Below, one piece after another: positions 42,130 through 51,100 of a DNA stretch of 64,000 nt. Location of the stretch: positions 62,001 to 126,000 of the forward strand of contig JAPPOB010000010.1 in NCBI GenBank assembly GCA_028818375.1, given 5' to 3'. The position numbers and the translations under genes are program-made. Within the stretch, counting starts at the first letter, position 1. Every line of letters starts with the position of its first letter. The stretch is from Anaerolineaceae bacterium. Lineage in GTDB: Bacteria > Chloroflexota > Anaerolineae > Aggregatilineales > Phototrophicaceae. The notes beneath the pieces are model-generated. The model saw only the letters and a list, made by a program, of their open reading frames with translations, made no database searches and had not been told where the DNA came from.

Positions 42130-42920
42130 TGCGACGACTCGTCCCGAAGGAAATGCAAGGCGACGCGAGTGGTGTCCGACAGGCGGTCAAGGTAACTGTA
42201 GTGACCCGCGCCTTCCCAAACGATGAGGCCGGCATCCGGAATGAGGCTTTCCAGTTCCACGCCCATCCATAACGGAGTTTCTTCGTCCTGATCGCCCCAG
42301 AACAGAAGGGTGGGCGGGCGAACGCGGGTGGCGAAAGGACGCATGTCCTCATTGACAATGCGCACGAAAGTGGGACGCATCGCACCCTCTGCGGCGCGAT
42401 AATCGGGGGACGCATAACGCTGTTGGTACCAGTTGGCCAGGCGATCATCGGCGTTCGACAGCCCGAATCGTACCAACAATGACCGCGCAAACTGGTAGGC
42501 CCTCAGTCGCGCGCGGCCTGAGAGCGACTGCGGTGGCCGCAAACCCGCGGCATTGAAGAGCAGCATTTTCCCCATACGATCCGGATGGTCCGCGCCAAGC
42601 ATCAGGCAGACCCGCCCACCAAAGGAGTGACCTGCCAGATCGACGCGATCGAGCTCTTGCAGCTTCAGGAATTCCAGAACGAAGTTGCTGTAATCTCGCA
42701 GCGACCAGGGGCGATTTGGCCGTTCACTGTTGCCGAAGCCCGGGAAATCCGGCAGATAAACGCGGAAACCAGAGTTGGCGATGCGCTCCGCCAGGGGCCA
42801 CATCAGCTCCAGGCTTGCTCCCCAGCCATGCAACAGGACCAGCGGTCGGCCTTCCCCCGCTGCGACCCAGGCGCATCCGAGCCCCGCAACTCGTGAATAT
42901 TGCAGTTCAGGACGATTCAT
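42126..42920 (-). CDS. Alpha/beta hydrolase
   Basis: Alpha/beta-hydrolase of 264 residues. LVLLHGWGASLELMWPLAER contains the oxyanion-hole H-G motif, VDLAGHSFGGRVCLMLG the nucleophile elbow G-H-S-F-G-G, LLFWGDQDEETP the acid region (Asp), and WEGAGHYSYLDRLSD the catalytic His. No signal peptide, so cytoplasmic. Overlaps with MurA-like and MurF-like genes (ATGA at both ends) place it firmly in the envelope operon. An esterase, amidase or lipid-processing role is possible; nothing more specific is visible. Confidence 0.87.
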   Translation of the reverse strand: MNRPELQYSRVAGLGCAWVAAGEGRPLVLLHGWGASLELMWPLAERIANSGFRVYLPDFPGFGNSERPNRPWSLRDYSNFVLEFLKLQELDRVDLAGHSFGGRVCLMLGADHPDRMGKMLLFNAAGLRPPQSLSGRARLRAYQFARSLLVRFGLSNADDRLANWYQQRYASPDYRAAEGAMRPTFVRIVNEDMRPFATRVRPPTLLFWGDQDEETPLWMGVELESLIPDAGLIVWEGAGHYSYLDRLSDTTRVALHFLRDESSQ

Positions 42921-44176
42921 TCCACGCTGATTTTCGCGCCCAGCGCCTTTAGTTTGTCGATCACGGCCCCAAAGTGATGCTCGATGGCCTGGGCGTTGTC
43001 GATTGTGGAAGGGCCTTCCGCAACCAGAGCCGCGGCCAACATGCCCAGGCCGGCCCGGATATCCGGCGTCGCCATGTAACTGCCGTAGAGCGTAGCGGGG
43101 CCGACGACAATCGCCCGGTGCGGATCGCAGAGGACGATTTGCCCGCCCATGGCCTTGAGGCGGTCCACGAACAACAGGCGATTGGGAAAAAGCTTTTCGT
43201 GAATCAACGTAGTCCCGCGAGCCTGGGAGGCGATTACCGTGGCGATAGCGATCAGGTCCGAAGGAAAGCCGGGCCAAATGGCGCTTTCGACGCGCAGGTC
43301 GACGTCGCCCGCGCGGTCGCGCACGGTCAAATTCTCGTGCCGCGGCACAAACACGGTGTCCGCCTCCAGCTCCAGATGTATTCCAAACTGTTCGAAAACC
43401 CGCGCCGCCATGCGCAGGTCCCGCTCGCGACTTCCGCCCAGGGTGACGCGGCCGCCACAGAGCGCCGCGATAGCGGCAATGCTGGCCACCTCAATGTGAT
43501 TGGGGCCGATGCTGGTCTCTGCGCCGGCAGGGTTGCTGCAACCGCTAACCTGCAGCAGATTCGAACCTTGCCCCTTAACTCTGGCACCCATGGCCTCCAG
43601 CAGCCGGCAAAGTTCCTGGACGTGGGGTTCGCTGGCGGCGTTGTGAATGACGGTTTCCTCGCCAAGGGTTGCCGCCATCATCAACACGATTCCAGTCGCC
43701 GTAACGCTGGCGTTGCCCAGCAGAATCTCCCGCTTTCGCCAGGGGACGGCGCGAATCTCTACGGTGCCATGCAGAAACAGGACGTCCTGACCCAGGTCCC
43801 GCAGGGCGTCCAGGTGAGTGAGCAGGCGGCTGCGCGGGGTTTCGATTTCCAGTCGAACGTGGCCACAGCGGAGCAGCAGGGGAGCGACCATGAGGATGGC
43901 GCCGGCGTGATCCAGCGCTTCCCGGTCAAGTGTGCGACGTGAAAGTTGCCGCGTCTCTACCCTGAGCGTTGATTCGTCGTCGAACTGTATGTTCGCACCC
44001 AGCCAGGATGCCAGTTCGATCTGCTGCAGGGTGCTGGCCGTGCGAGGCATGTTGTGCAGCACAACGGGCTGCTCAACGAGCAGGGACGCGGCCAGCAACG
44101 CGAGGGCGGCGTTGGGGTTGCCGGAAGGGCGCCAGTTGCCATTCAGGGCTTGCCGGCCTTCGACGTGAATACGCAC
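42917..44176 (-). CDS. MurA/EPSP-synthase-like enolpyruvyl transferase homologue lacking MurA catalytic residues
   Basis: Protein of 419 residues with the repeated inside-out barrel of enolpyruvyl transferases. Fold landmarks are present: LNGNWRPSGNPNAALALLAA, SVTATGIVLMMAATLGEET, GPNHIEVASIAAIAALCGG, WPGFPSDLIAIATV and ATPDIRAGLGMLAAALVAEG. Two hallmarks of MurA are absent: Lys of GAKNAAL is replaced (GNPNAAL), and the Cys loop GGCAIG is lost, with ETPRSRLLTHLDALRDLG in that place. The C-terminal Arg of DIRAG and the Asp of PGFPSDL remain. It may be a MurA paralogue with altered chemistry or a regulatory relative. GTG start at 44176; it leads the MurF-like operon. Confidence 0.8.
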   Translation of the reverse strand: MRIHVEGRQALNGNWRPSGNPNAALALLAASLLVEQPVVLHNMPRTASTLQQIELASWLGANIQFDDESTLRVETRQLSRRTLDREALDHAGAILMVAPLLLRCGHVRLEIETPRSRLLTHLDALRDLGQDVLFLHGTVEIRAVPWRKREILLGNASVTATGIVLMMAATLGEETVIHNAASEPHVQELCRLLEAMGARVKGQGSNLLQVSGCSNPAGAETSIGPNHIEVASIAAIAALCGGRVTLGGSRERDLRMAARVFEQFGIHLELEADTVFVPRHENLTVRDRAGDVDLRVESAIWPGFPSDLIAIATVIASQARGTTLIHEKLFPNRLLFVDRLKAMGGQIVLCDPHRAIVVGPATLYGSYMATPDIRAGLGMLAAALVAEGPSTIDNAQAIEHHFGAVIDKLKALGAKISVE

Positions 44177-44192
44177 GGGTCGGCTCGCAGTT

Positions 44193-46103
44193 TCAGGGCA
44201 TCAACGTGACGTTGGCGCTACGCTTGCGCTCGGCAATCGGACGCACCGGCGGGCATTCCCAGGCGCTGGCCGCCGTCTGGCTGCGGGTCTTCGTGAATTT
44301 GGGCAAAATCCCGCAGGCGAAACATTTGTCACGGCAGTCGATTCGCGTCTCGCCCTTCAGACTCATTTGATAGTCCTGAAGCAGGAACTTGCGGTGTACG
44401 GCCACGTCGATGTGTTCCCAGGGGAATATTTCGTGGTCCCCACGCGTCCTGTGGTTGTAGAAATCCGGGTCCAGCCCGGCCTCGCCAAAGGCCTGCAACC
44501 AGCGATCGTGATAGTGCCGGTCCTGCCAGGCGTCGAAGGTGCAGCCCAGTTCCCAGGCCCGCTGCACCACCTGGCCCAGACGGCGGTCACCGCGGCTGAG
44601 GAAGCCTTCGAATTCGCTGGACTCAATGTCGTTCCAGCGCAGATGCAGGCCGGGACCGCGCAACTCCCGTTTGAGGAGCTGTTGCTTTTCCAGCACCTGT
44701 TCTCTTGAGTCCTGGGGCACCCACTGGAAAGGCGTGTGCGGTTTGGGAATGAAAGTGCTCACCCCAACGTTGACGTTTGCCTTGTTACCAAGTTCCTTGC
44801 GGCCCTCACGCAACACCGCCTTGCAGAGGTCGATGATGCCCCAAACGTCGTCGATGGTCTCCTCGGGGTGACCGATCATGAAATAGAACTTGATGGTGCG
44901 CCAGCCACCAGCATAGACGTCGCGCGCTGTCTGCAGCACCTGTTCCGTGGGCACATACTTGTTGATCAGGTTTCGCATGCGTTCGGTGGCGGCTTCGGGA
45001 GCGAAGGTGAATCCACTGCGGCGGGTATCCCCCAGCTTCGAAAGCAGTTCCGCGCTGGCGGTCTCAATGCGCAGGCTGGGCAGACTCATGCTGAGACCGG
45101 CGTCACCGAATTCGTCGTGAATGGCGCTGACCAGTTCGTGCACCTGTCCGTAATCCGAGGATGACAGGCTGAGCAGGCTGATTTCCTCAAAACCCGTACT
45201 GGCCGTAATCTTGCCGATGGCCTCCAGCACTTCCGGCACCGGACGCTCCCGTACAGGGCGCGTCACCATGCCCGCATGGCAGAAGCGACAACCGCGGGTG
45301 CAGCCACGCATGATTTCGACGGGAGCGCGATTGTGGACAGTATCGATATTGGGGACCAGAAAACGGGTGAAGGGTGGCGGCAGCACCGGCACGATTCGTT
45401 TAAGTACCCTTTCGGGTATGTCCGGGCGGTTGGGAATGATCTCCGCCACCATGCCGTCCGGATGGTAAGTGACGTCATAGAAGCGCGGCACGTACATCCC
45501 CTGGATGCCGGCCACTGCGCGCAACAATTCCTCGCGGGACCGCCCGCGCAGCGCCTGCACGCAACGGGCCACTTCGACGATGATTTCCTCGCCCTCACCG
45601 ATGATGAATGCGTCGATGAAGTCGGCTACGGGCTCGGGGTTAAAGCAGGCATGGCCGCCAGCGACGACCAGCGGGTAAGTTGAATCGCGGTCCTTGCTGC
45701 GCACCGGCATACCTGCAAGGTCAAGCAAATTCAACGCATTGGTATAAAGTTGCTCGTAGGGCAGGCTGATCCCAAGCAAGTCGAAGTCGCGGACCGCGTG
45801 TTTCGTTTCCAGCGAATACAGGGGCAGACCTTCGGCGCGCATCAGCGCTTCCATGTCCACCCAGGGGCTGAAGACGCGTTCGGCGAGGATGTCGGGCTGC
45901 CGGTTCAATTGTTCGTAGAGGATCATGATGCCCAGGTTGGACATGCCCAGGTCGTAGAGATCCGGGAAGGCCAGCGCCACACGCAGGTCGGTCGCGTCCC
46001 AGTCCTTGACGATGCTGTTGTACTCACCGCCGACGTAACGGCCTGGTCGCTCTGCCTTCAGCAGAATGCGATCCAGTATCCGCTCAATCCGCTCCGGCCG
46101 CAT
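44193..46103 (-). CDS. TIGR03960 family B12-binding/radical SAM protein
   Basis: Protein of 636 residues. The N-terminal third is a B12-binding-like domain (LRVALAFPDLYDLGMSNLG, VVAGGHACFNPEPVADFIDA). The radical SAM core begins at MRGCTRGCRFCHAGM, whose three Cys coordinate the 4Fe-4S cluster. It includes FTFAPEAATERMRNLINKYV and MIGHPEETIDDVWGI, which are standard for TIGR03960. The C-terminus has CRDKCFACGILP and further Cys, perhaps for an auxiliary cluster. Members are normally linked to a TIGR03936 protein; here that gene is present but separated by psuG. The reaction is unknown; RNA or cofactor modification is conceivable. Confidence 0.92.
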   Translation of the reverse strand: MRPERIERILDRILLKAERPGRYVGGEYNSIVKDWDATDLRVALAFPDLYDLGMSNLGIMILYEQLNRQPDILAERVFSPWVDMEALMRAEGLPLYSLETKHAVRDFDLLGISLPYEQLYTNALNLLDLAGMPVRSKDRDSTYPLVVAGGHACFNPEPVADFIDAFIIGEGEEIIVEVARCVQALRGRSREELLRAVAGIQGMYVPRFYDVTYHPDGMVAEIIPNRPDIPERVLKRIVPVLPPPFTRFLVPNIDTVHNRAPVEIMRGCTRGCRFCHAGMVTRPVRERPVPEVLEAIGKITASTGFEEISLLSLSSSDYGQVHELVSAIHDEFGDAGLSMSLPSLRIETASAELLSKLGDTRRSGFTFAPEAATERMRNLINKYVPTEQVLQTARDVYAGGWRTIKFYFMIGHPEETIDDVWGIIDLCKAVLREGRKELGNKANVNVGVSTFIPKPHTPFQWVPQDSREQVLEKQQLLKRELRGPGLHLRWNDIESSEFEGFLSRGDRRLGQVVQRAWELGCTFDAWQDRHYHDRWLQAFGEAGLDPDFYNHRTRGDHEIFPWEHIDVAVHRKFLLQDYQMSLKGETRIDCRDKCFACGILPKFTKTRSQTAASAWECPPVRPIAERKRSANVTLMP

Positions 46104-46146
46104 GGCCCGTCTCCCCCGGGGCTTGGGTAATGCGAAGGTCACAGGC

Positions 46147-46175
46147 AGTATAGCGCAAGTCCCGGCCAATTGCAG
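46147..46175 (-). promoter_or_regulatory. Candidate promoter of the TIGR03960 gene
   Basis: Minus-strand TATACT (46152-46147) lies 44 bases before the start at 46103. The -35 region at the usual distance (CTGCAA) is poor and overlaps the hairpin at 46159-46183, so this may be weak or depend on an activator. Confidence 0.35.
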
Positions 46176-46183
46176 GCCGGGAC
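46159..46183 (-). repeat. GC-rich hairpin after psuG
   Basis: GTCCCGGCC (46183-46175 on minus) pairs perfectly with GGCCGGGAC (46167-46159), loop TGCAATT, four bases after the psuG stop. No T-run follows; it may be a weak terminator or message-stabilising hairpin between psuG and the radical SAM gene. Confidence 0.55.
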
Positions 46184-46187
46184 GGGT

Positions 46188-47084
46188 TCAGAGGGCGGCG
46201 GCAATCCGTGCGGCGATCCGGGCATTGTTGGCCAGCAGGACGGTGTTGGCCGCCAGTGATGCTCCGCCAGTCAGTTCGGCGACGCGGGTCAGGAGGTAGG
46301 GCGTCAACGAGGCCCCGCGCAGCCGTTTGCGGCTGGCTTCTTCATTGGCCTTTTCGATGGCCGCTTCCGCCTGGTCCTGGGCCAGCGCGACCTCCGCCGG
46401 CACGGGCACACAAATCAGAATGCCCCCTGGTCTGTTCATGTCCATTTGCGCGCGAATGATGCTGGCCGCGTCCTCCACCGTATCGACCCTGACGTCGACG
46501 GGCAGCGTGCTGGTCCGCGAAATAAAGGATGGCAATCTGTCCGTGCCAAAGCCAATGACCGGCACGCCCTGGGTCTCCAGCACTTCTCGCGTCAACTCCA
46601 GATCCAGGATGGACTTGGGGCCCGAACAGACCACGGCGACCGGCGTACGACCCAACTCGATCAGGTCCGCCGAAATGTCAAAGGGATGACCACGGTGTAC
46701 ACCGCCGATGCCGCCCGTCGCAAATACACGGATACCCGCCTGACGGGCGACGATCATGGTGCCGGCCACAGTCGTGGAAGCCGTTTCGCCCAGTCCGATT
46801 GCTATGGGGAAGTCGCGACGGCTGCACTTGCGCACTTTTTCCGGCGACGTTTTGCCCAATGTGTCGATTTGCTTCGCATCAAGCCCAACCACCACGCGAC
46901 CCTGCAGAAGGGCGATGGTCGCTGGCTGCGCACCCTCATCGCATACCGCGGCTTCCATTTCAAGGGCGGTCTTGACGTTTTGCGGGACAGGCAGCCCGTG
47001 GGTGATCGCGGTGGATTCCAGCGCGACGATGGGTTTACCGGCTTCCAGGGCGTCGGCCACAGGGCGCGCAAGTGTCAGTTGCAT
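46188..47084 (-). CDS. psuG: Pseudouridine-5'-phosphate glycosidase
   Basis: Enzyme of 298 residues that splits pseudouridine 5'-phosphate into uracil and ribose 5-phosphate for RNA nucleotide salvage. Signature blocks: IVALESTAITHGLPVPQN at the N-terminus, VVVGLDAKQIDTL, a Mn-binding region around ATGGIGGVHRGHPFDIS, VVCSGPKSILDLELTREVLE, and the C-terminal SRKRLRGASLTPYLLTRVAE. Catalytic Lys is expected in this set. There is no psuK kinase next to it. It overlaps the TIGR03936 gene by 10 bases and is cotranscribed with it. Confidence 0.94.
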   Translation of the reverse strand: MQLTLARPVADALEAGKPIVALESTAITHGLPVPQNVKTALEMEAAVCDEGAQPATIALLQGRVVVGLDAKQIDTLGKTSPEKVRKCSRRDFPIAIGLGETASTTVAGTMIVARQAGIRVFATGGIGGVHRGHPFDISADLIELGRTPVAVVCSGPKSILDLELTREVLETQGVPVIGFGTDRLPSFISRTSTLPVDVRVDTVEDAASIIRAQMDMNRPGGILICVPVPAEVALAQDQAEAAIEKANEEASRKRLRGASLTPYLLTRVAELTGGASLAANTVLLANNARIAARIAAAL

Positions 47085-47740
47085 TTCACTTCCTCCGTAT
47101 CCGCCAGGACGAGTTGATGGCGGTGAACCCGGTGCCAGGAGTCTATGAGATCCATTTCTTCCAGCACGTCTCCGGGCCGCAGGTTGCCGCGGTCACCCAC
47201 GGCGATGTGCATTTGCAGGACATTCAGGTCGGCAGTGCCGATTTCATTGATCAGGGGCCGAAGGTCTTTTTCCACAGTACGGCGCTTGCGCTGGATCGTA
47301 CGCAGGATGCGGGGTTTCGCCAACAGGCAGGCAACTCTTTGGTCGAGGTCCGGCACGGATTCCTCGAATGTCACGACATAGTGCGCACTGCGCACACGGG
47401 TTTGCAGGGCAGCGGAGGCGACGGGCACCTCTTCCACCCTGTAAATTTCCAGACCATCCGGACTGACGTCGCGCAGTTGCTGCGGCACAGAGTCGAGCCG
47501 GATGCGCTGCCGCAGTGAGACGTCTAGAAGTTCGCACTCGCTGGTGATCCCCAGGGGCAACGCCGTCGCCAGCTGCAGACGGGGGCGGGTATTGAATCCC
47601 TGCGAATAGAGCAGGGGCATGTCGGCGCGGCGCAATAAACGTTCCCAAATTTTGGCGACGTCAAGATTGCTGGTGTATTTCATGGCTGCGAACTTGCCAA
47701 ATGTGATTCGCAGGCGCTGTCTGGCAGGGTTTTGGCTCAT
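47075..47740 (-). CDS. TIGR03936 (DUF2344) family protein
   Basis: Protein of 221 residues of the TIGR03936 family, usually fused to or next to TIGR03960 radical SAM proteins. Recognised by LRITFGKFAAMKYTSNLDVA and WERLLRRADMPLLYSQGFNT followed by LQLATALPLG, with the closing LVLADTEEV. The start at 47740 (ATG) puts the homology right at the N-terminus; the frame is open for another 59 codons but without similarity. It overlaps psuG, so PsuG, this protein and the radical SAM protein downstream may work on related RNA or nucleotide chemistry, which is inference. Confidence 0.9.
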   Translation of the reverse strand: MSQNPARQRLRITFGKFAAMKYTSNLDVAKIWERLLRRADMPLLYSQGFNTRPRLQLATALPLGITSECELLDVSLRQRIRLDSVPQQLRDVSPDGLEIYRVEEVPVASAALQTRVRSAHYVVTFEESVPDLDQRVACLLAKPRILRTIQRKRRTVEKDLRPLINEIGTADLNVLQMHIAVGDRGNLRPGDVLEEMDLIDSWHRVHRHQLVLADTEEVKCN

Positions 47741-47766
47741 GCGCCAAGTATCGCATACCACGCGCA

Positions 47767-47793
47767 TTGAATACATGGCCACCTGGATATAAT
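47767..47793 (+). promoter_or_regulatory. Candidate promoter of the SRAP gene
   Basis: TATAAT (47788-47793) is a perfect -10 box, 40 bases before the start. TTGAAT (47767-47772) could be the -35 box but the spacer is 15 bases, short for sigma70. The rest of the 92-base divergent spacer shows no other clear element. Confidence 0.5.
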
Positions 47794-47832
47794 TTTGTCG
47801 AGATTGCCAGGCGATAAGGCAGGAGAGTGCGG

Positions 47833-48492
47833 ATGTGCGGACGGTTTGTGCTGGTTGCGCTGGCGGATGAGATCGCCGACATGTTCGATTTGCACGCAGT
47901 GCCAGACCCGTTTGCACAGCGCTTCAACGTAGCGCCCTCACAGCAGATTGCCGTCATTACCAACGGAAAGCCCGGTGAACTCGCATGGCACCGATGGGGA
48001 CTGATTCCTTCCTGGGCGAAAGAAGCGAAAATCGGCTATCGCATGATCAATGCGCGCTCAGAGACGGCGGCCGAAAAACCGTCGTTTCGCGCCGCCTTTC
48101 GCAGCCGTCGATGCCTCATCCCCGCCAGCGGCTTTTTCGAGTGGCAAAGAAGGGGCAAGCAAAAGCGTCCGATCTACATCAGTCTGCGTGACAGGCCGCT
48201 GTTCGCCTTTGCCGGACTGTGGGAAGTCTGGCGCAAACCGGATGGAGAAACTGTGCCCAATGTGACCATTCTTACGACCGTGGCGAATTCCTTCATGGCC
48301 GACATTCATCTGCGCATGCCGGTCATTCTGCAGCCGGAGGACCACGCAACCTGGTTAACTCCGGCCAGTCGGGAAGAGCATCAAACCCTGCTGCGACCCT
48401 GTGCGGCAGAACTCATGCAGGCCTGGCCGGTCTCGACCCTTGTCAATCGGCCTGCAAATGACACGCCGGAGACCATTGAGCGGCTGTTGTAA
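47833..48492 (+). CDS. SRAP (HMCES/YedK) domain DNA-protein crosslink protein
   Basis: SRAP protein of 219 residues. It starts MCGRFVL, so after Met removal Cys2 is N-terminal and can form the thiazolidine crosslink with abasic sites in single-stranded DNA. The active-site block includes NARSETAAEKPSFR (Asn, Arg, Glu), CLIPASGFFEW (catalytic Glu) and IHLRMPVIL (His). It protects abasic sites at replication forks. ATG 47833 has AGGAG seven bases upstream; the in-frame GTG two codons earlier would hide Cys2 and is rejected. Confidence 0.96.
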   Translation: MCGRFVLVALADEIADMFDLHAVPDPFAQRFNVAPSQQIAVITNGKPGELAWHRWGLIPSWAKEAKIGYRMINARSETAAEKPSFRAAFRSRRCLIPASGFFEWQRRGKQKRPIYISLRDRPLFAFAGLWEVWRKPDGETVPNVTILTTVANSFMADIHLRMPVILQPEDHATWLTPASREEHQTLLRPCAAELMQAWPVSTLVNRPANDTPETIERLL

Positions 48493-48507
48493 CCCACTGG
48501 CCAGGTC

Positions 48508-51003
48508 TCAGTTCTGGTTGCGGCGTTTAATGGCCTCACCCAGGGGGTCATCGCCCGGTTGGTAAAGAACCCGTCGGCCCCTGCCACCGGCTTCCGGCGG
48601 GCCGATGATCTGTAACTCAAACAGCAGGTCGATGATTCGCGCGGCACGGGGGTAACCGAGCCCCATGCGACGCTGCAGGAGCGACGCCGAGGCCTCGCCT
48701 TCCTCCAGCACGGCCCTGACGGCCTGCTCCAGCATGGGGTCCGTGTCGGAGAGCAGTTGGCGTCGACGCATCGCCTGCTCCCATGGCGCTTCCGACTGGA
48801 CGGCCGGCCCCCGGCGGGCGTTAAACTGCGCCTTGCGCCGCCAGAAATCGACTACCGCGCGCACTTCTTCTTCGGAGACCAGACAGCCCTGAATTCGTTG
48901 CGGGCCGGAGGCGTCCGTCGCCAGATAGAGCATGTCGCCATTACCAAGCAGACTCTCCGCGCCCACTGAATCCAGGATGACGCGGGAATCCACACCGGAA
49001 GCCACGGCAAATGCCATACGCGTCGGGAAGTTGGCCTTGATGAGACCGGTGAGGACGTCGACGCTGGGCCTTTGGGTCGCGACAACCAAATGCATGCCTA
49101 CGGCGCGCGCCATCTGCGCCAGGCGGGTGAGCGCCCGTTCGGTTTCCTCCGGGTGCGCCTGCATCAGGTCGCCGATTTCATCGACAAAGATGACGATCCA
49201 GGGCAAATGTGTGCCATCCTGACGTTGCGCCGGCCGCGCATTGTAGGCCTCAATGTTGCGCGCGTTGGCAGATTCCAGCAGCCTGTAGCGCCGGTCCATT
49301 TCGCGGGCGCACCAGCGCAACACCTCGATGATGCGCTCCAGCCTGGTCTCCACAGGACCGACCAGATGGGGAATTCCATTGAAACGACTCAGCTCCACCA
49401 GTTTCGGGTCGAGCATTACCATGCGCAGGGTCTCGGGCGTGTTTTGCAGGAGCAGGGACGTGGCGATGGAGGCAATTGCGACAGACTTGCCCGTTCCGGT
49501 GGCGCCCGCGATCAGCAAATGCGGCATTTGGCCGATGTCCGCTGCAACCGGCAAACCGGCCACGTCCCGCCCCAGAGGGATCACCAGGGGCGCCCTCTGA
49601 TTGTTGTAGGTCTCGCTTTCCAGCACCGGCCGCAATGCCACGATGGCAGGCTGCAGATTGGGGACTTCGAGCCCCAGATAATTCTTGCCTGGCACCGGCG
49701 TTTCCAGCCGCAGCCTTCGGGCGGCCAACGCCAGGGCGAGGTCGTTGGTCAGGGAAACGATTTTGCGCACCCGGGTCCGGCTGAATACTGCGCCCTCCCT
49801 GTCGTCGGGATTCTCGCGATAGGGTTGAATCGCATAGCGAGTGATGGTCGGGCCCACCTGCACGTCTACAACTTCAATGTCGATGTCGAATTCAAGGAGC
49901 GTGTTCTCAATTAGTACGATATTGCGATTGATCTCTTCCGCATCGGGCGCAGCCAGCTGGAGGTCTGCAAGCGATTCCAGCGGCGGCAACTGCTGCCCGC
50001 GAGCGACATGGACGCGCGCCTCCGGCTCATGATCAAAGGAGAAGAACCGGCGCATACGACCATCCGGACGCTCCACAAGTCGAATCTCGCTGCGTCGGCG
50101 TCGAGGACGACTTGCGGGCCTGTCATGTGGCAGAGGCAGCACGCCCGGACGGGGACGGGGAGCCGCTTCTGTACTGGTCTTGACCTCGGGGGAAACGTCG
50201 TCCGGTCCGAAAGGGGGAGGGCGAGTTGCCCGGCGCGAGGGCGGAATGTGAGCCGGATTGGGGCGGATTCGCACGATGTTCAGCTTCTGCCGCTCACCCG
50301 TCAAAGTCGGGCGACGGGGAACTGTCGGAGTCCCTGGCCGGGCGCGAGATCTTTGGGGACCTGTGGCCAGGTTCTCTCCGCCCCTGCGAAACAGCGTGCT
50401 CATGCGCTGCAATGATCGGACAAACCAGGAAAGATCGTGGCCGAACAAGGCCGCAATGCAGGCAGCGAATATGACGAGGTAGAAAAAAAAGGCGAAGGCT
50501 GAACCGAAGAGTCCGGCAATGATTACGCTCAGGCCCCAGCCGACGATGCCCCCGCCCTGGCCCGCCCTGGCGATGGCGCGCCATTCGCTGCCGCCGCTGG
50601 TCACGTGAAGCATGGCGAGCAGGGCCAGAAAGGCAATCTGTAGGGCAAGGATTCTGCGGGGCGGCAAGCCCGGCATGATCCCCAGACGTGGCACCAGGAG
50701 CACCAGGCCGAGAACAACGATGCCCGGCGCCACCAGCAGGCTGCCGTAGCCAAACACACTGGACAGGGCGTTTGCCCAGGCCCGTGCGACGGTCGCATCC
50801 GGTGACACGTTGAACAGGGAAAGGAGGGATATGATGCCAAAGACCACGAGGACCAGAGCGACGATTTCTCCTCCCCAGGGTGGAAGGCTGTCGAATAGCA
50901 GGCCATCGGCGTCGGAGTGTTTCGCTTCGTCTACCTCTTCAGGCAATTCGTGATTGGGGATTTCAGGACCTGAAATTTCGGGGCCATTGGGTGGCCGATT
51001 CAC
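48508..51003 (-). CDS. ftsK: FtsK/SpoIIIE family DNA translocase
   Basis: DNA translocase of 831 residues for chromosome dimer resolution and segregation at the septum. The N-terminal part has about four membrane helices (LVLVVFGIISLLSLF, LLVAPGIVVLGLVLLVP, ILALQIAFLALLAML, GLSVIIAGLFG and following). A proline- and arginine-rich linker leads to the motor, with Walker A GATGTGKS (residues 500-507) and Walker B LPWIVIFVDEIGDL. The C-terminal gamma winged helix (SASLLQRRMGLGYPRAARII) recognises KOPS-type sites. Start at GTG 51003 is chosen for AGGGAG eight bases upstream; ATG 51039 and a frame open further up overlap the next gene without a ribosome binding site. Confidence 0.93.
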   Translation of the reverse strand: MNRPPNGPEISGPEIPNHELPEEVDEAKHSDADGLLFDSLPPWGGEIVALVLVVFGIISLLSLFNVSPDATVARAWANALSSVFGYGSLLVAPGIVVLGLVLLVPRLGIMPGLPPRRILALQIAFLALLAMLHVTSGGSEWRAIARAGQGGGIVGWGLSVIIAGLFGSAFAFFFYLVIFAACIAALFGHDLSWFVRSLQRMSTLFRRGGENLATGPQRSRARPGTPTVPRRPTLTGERQKLNIVRIRPNPAHIPPSRRATRPPPFGPDDVSPEVKTSTEAAPRPRPGVLPLPHDRPASRPRRRRSEIRLVERPDGRMRRFFSFDHEPEARVHVARGQQLPPLESLADLQLAAPDAEEINRNIVLIENTLLEFDIDIEVVDVQVGPTITRYAIQPYRENPDDREGAVFSRTRVRKIVSLTNDLALALAARRLRLETPVPGKNYLGLEVPNLQPAIVALRPVLESETYNNQRAPLVIPLGRDVAGLPVAADIGQMPHLLIAGATGTGKSVAIASIATSLLLQNTPETLRMVMLDPKLVELSRFNGIPHLVGPVETRLERIIEVLRWCAREMDRRYRLLESANARNIEAYNARPAQRQDGTHLPWIVIFVDEIGDLMQAHPEETERALTRLAQMARAVGMHLVVATQRPSVDVLTGLIKANFPTRMAFAVASGVDSRVILDSVGAESLLGNGDMLYLATDASGPQRIQGCLVSEEEVRAVVDFWRRKAQFNARRGPAVQSEAPWEQAMRRRQLLSDTDPMLEQAVRAVLEEGEASASLLQRRMGLGYPRAARIIDLLFELQIIGPPEAGGRGRRVLYQPGDDPLGEAIKRRNQN

Positions 51004-51100
51004 GACAACGGCTCCCTGTTGGCTTCGATTCCTGCACATGCGCCGATGTGAAAGGAAAATTGACCCGTTCCGGTCCGGTGTGCGGCAGTCAGCAATGCTT

